Positions 61,990 through 64,000 of a stretch of DNA of 64,000 bases are shown one piece after another. The DNA is from Lepturacanthus savala. Lineage: Eukaryota > Chordata > Actinopteri > Scombriformes > Trichiuridae. The DNA lies in contig CM060468.1 of NCBI GenBank assembly GCA_030544235.1, positions 8,097,758 to 8,161,757 on the forward strand. Direction: 5' to 3'. Position 1 is the first letter of the stretch, and the number at the start of each line of letters is the position of its first letter. A model generated the notes under the pieces. The model did no database searches. It was not told the origin of the DNA and saw nothing but the letters and a program-made list of their open reading frames with translations. Made by a program: the position numbers and the translations under genes.

Positions 61990-62160
61990 TGCGTCGTGAC
62001 GTCATTGTCGAGTTAACGTCAAGGTGCGTTTTTTTTTTTAGTACCTGAGGTAAAAATGTAGAGTAATTATATAAAAAACGCAACATAGCTACAAATCAGA
62101 GGAGAAAGTAACAGCGGTTTAACAGCCTCCTGTTCTCTGACATCTCAATGCAGCACGTGA
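61990..62160 (+). promoter_or_regulatory. Candidate promoter with perfect CRE and E-box
   Basis: TGACGTCA, the perfect cAMP response element palindrome, is at 61997-62004 in a locally CpG-rich patch (GCGTCGTGACGTC, GTCGAGTTAACGTC). CACGTG (E-box) is at about 62155. It lies just before a probable first exon with a strong donor at 62348/62349. No TATA box seen. Confidence 0.45.
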
Positions 62161-62348
62161 TGAAGATGAAGATGAAGAACGGATAATTAATCTCGCTTAA
62201 TTAGGCGGATTCGCCAGGCAGCGGTTACCACTTTGCTGTTATGTTGAATTTGAACGTGGACAGAGACTGTATTTGGCTGCATCCGTGAAGAAGATGGTGA
62301 TGAAGAGGAGAAGGACACTAAACTAAACTCCAGGCTGAGCAGCAACAG
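62100..62348 (+). other. Candidate first non-coding exon of an unidentified gene
   Basis: The 3' end is a consensus donor, CAACAG/GTGAGT at 62348/62349. The 5' end is estimated, not seen. It has only short frames: ATG at about 62159 (8 codons), ATG at about 62241 (15 codons) and ATG near 62294 (10 codons), so it would be a 5' UTR with upstream frames. The gene would read right, away from smtla. Confidence 0.4.
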
Positions 62349-62349
62349 G

Positions 62350-63860
62350 TGAGTGAAACTAATGGAAATTATATTATGGGGTGGATCTTGTTCTGAGGCT
62401 CTGAATCAGTCAGATGTTTGTGGTTTGAGTCTGTGCAGAAACTGTCTGTTGTGAGAATTAATTAATAGAAAACAAGAATAAGATGCGTATTTGATTCTTT
62501 TTGTCAGTAAGAAATATACATAATGAAATATGCTGTAGTCAAGCATCTACAGTGAGATATGTGCTGATTGTTTTTAGTATAAAATATAAATCTGCTGTCT
62601 GAATGTAACTTGTTGTCACGTTGTCCTACTTTTATACCTTATTTCTTTATAATGACCTGTAATTCTTACCGCAACTGCTATAATAGCAGTTCTTATAGCA
62701 ATCTTCTCCTTAGAAACTAACTTTTTCATGTCAAGGGCCCTTAAACTCACAAAAACGAGACCAAAGACCTCCATCTGATAAGATTTTTAGATGTTTTAAA
62801 ACAGAAAGTAGGAAAACCCATGGACAAATTATGGAGGAATGGAACTGCCTTACAAAAATAAATAAATGAACAACTCAGTTCATAAATTAATGACAGTAAA
62901 TGTTCATTTTTATTTAATAAATTACATTTATTTATTTGTGTATCTTCATCTTCTGCATATAAATTCTGCATTCATTTGACGTTTCATTTTATTTATTTTT
63001 TAAATATATTTATTCATTTATATTCATACCCTCATTTATTTCTCTCTTCATGTTACCTCACTATATAAAATGGAAAATACAATTTCAATATAAATGAAAA
63101 ATAACTAAAATACCATTAGGTGAATTTATGCAAAGTGAAAATAATATACAAATAGTAGGAAATGAATGTTGTTAATTTTATATTAAATAAAGAAATTATG
63201 ATTATTATTATTAATAATAACAATAATAATATTTTAAATATGGCAGTCCTTACATTCTGTCATACCCCAGGATGGAATTAAAGTGAAAATAAATTATTTT
63301 ACTTATTTCTGGGTACCCCTAGGCCCTCACTTTGAGAACCACAGCTCTAAAGAATATGGTAGTTTACTTCTCTGCTTCCATTCTGCATGTAGACACAGAA
63401 AAAAATCAAAATTTATCCCTGATAAACCAATTTTTTTTTGCTTTAAAGTTTCCCTCCAGAAAAAGACACAGACAAATACTCTGCTTTGACTAATAATTTG
63501 TGCCTAATATGCCTAATATTTTTCATTTCCAAAGTTGAACTGCTGGTCATATCTCTACTTCACCGTGAAGCCCATTAGGTGCACTGGAGGCCTATTGAAG
63601 TTACTACCAGTACTGATTGCTAATGTATCTTATAGAGAAACTTTCCTCTTTCAGCAGATGAAAGAGAAAATTGTGTTCTAGTGTCAAACTCTGCAAATTC
63701 TGCACAGTGAGGGTCAAAAATCTGATTGGACGATGGAAAAACACAATTATTACAATTTTAAGCATGCATTCTGCAGATATGCCCTCACCATCCATTCCTT
63801 GCGTATCTTGTTTCGGGTTGATTCTCCATGCAGGACATTTTTTTTTTCACATTTTCATCA
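62350..63860 (+). other. Putative intron or intergenic, AT-rich
   Basis: Very AT-rich with runs of ATTTATTTATT-type sequence (62900-63060, 63180-63240). No exon recognised. If the flanking exon calls are right this is the first intron of the plus-strand gene. Confidence 0.35.
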
Positions 63861-63910
63861 TTCTAGTTATGAAGTTCATGTTTTGTCCATGAGAGCCTCC
63901 CAAATCTCAG

Positions 63911-63993
63911 CCCAAAGCTGGGCGTGCATTTTGTAAAGCCAGATCGATTCAGACAGTCCATGTGGGGTTTTGAAGGCTGGCGGTGCCCTGATG
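63911..63993 (+). CDS. Possible first coding exon, partial gene, product unknown
   Basis: ATG at 63960 opens MWGFEGWRCPD up to a donor GTGAGC at 63994. Candidate acceptors are CTCAG at 63910 or TTCTAG at 63866; the nearer one removes two upstream ATGs that would otherwise lead to short frames. I do not recognise the peptide, and 11 codons are too few to test. The rest of the gene would lie beyond the window. Confidence 0.25.
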
Positions 63994-64000
63994 GTGAGCT

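Noticed and set aside
1..64000. MicroRNA genes such as the let-7/miR-100/miR-125 type
   Set aside because: I looked for the mature sequences by eye on both strands and did not see them; a hairpin-based search was not possible.
1..64000. CRISPR arrays, operons or prokaryotic mobile systems
   Set aside because: The repeats present are microsatellites and eukaryotic transposons; the spliced smtla gene shows this is animal nuclear DNA.

Overview
The window looks like nuclear DNA of a ray-finned (teleost, probably percomorph) fish. The evidence is a complete five-exon somatolactin gene (a hormone found only in fishes), GT-AG introns, long (AT)n and (GT)n microsatellites, and decayed transposable elements of teleost type: tRNA-derived SINEs, non-LTR LINE fragments, Tc1-like and hAT-like MITEs. 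Nothing bacterial, organellar or viral was seen.

The one gene I can reconstruct with certainty is somatolactin alpha (smtla), minus strand, coding bases 56502 down to 51884. Its five exons (13, 191, 114, 180 and 195 nt) join in frame through canonical splice sites. They give a 230-residue preprohormone with a signal peptide of about 23 residues, all seven family cysteines and the usual N-glycosylation sequon. Just upstream are a TATA box and a 12-bp palindromic Pit-1/POU1F1-like site, as expected for a pituitary GH/prolactin-family gene.

Layout. Bases 1-51000 are gene-poor: no exon could be supported, and many open frames there are chance or repeat-derived. This stretch holds microsatellites, SINEs (about 2345, 19817-20147, 44870, 47245), LINE reverse-transcriptase relics (19400-20760, 26480-26680, 41650-43080), a Tc1-like MITE (31410-31878), a family of TTAA-flanked MITEs (41502-43346 and 49957-50673, the first carrying a nested LINE) and a hAT-like element (47586-48407). 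Bases 51000-56700 are smtla. Bases 56700-61600 are intergenic and rich in relics: a LINE fragment (58300-58980), a frameshifted remnant of a transposon-encoded protein (59990-60330), a third TTAA-MITE-like copy (60372 to about 60845) and a small hAT-like MITE (61241-61522).

At the right edge, 61990-62350 looks like the promoter and first non-coding exon of a second, plus-strand gene: a perfect CRE, an E-box, locally raised CpG and a strong splice donor. Its first coding exon may be the short frame beginning at 63960, cut by the window end. This gene is not identified and is an inference. smtla and this putative gene would be divergent, with start sites about 5.6 kb apart. No new multi-gene system is visible; the points most worth checking are regulatory and transposon-history observations.
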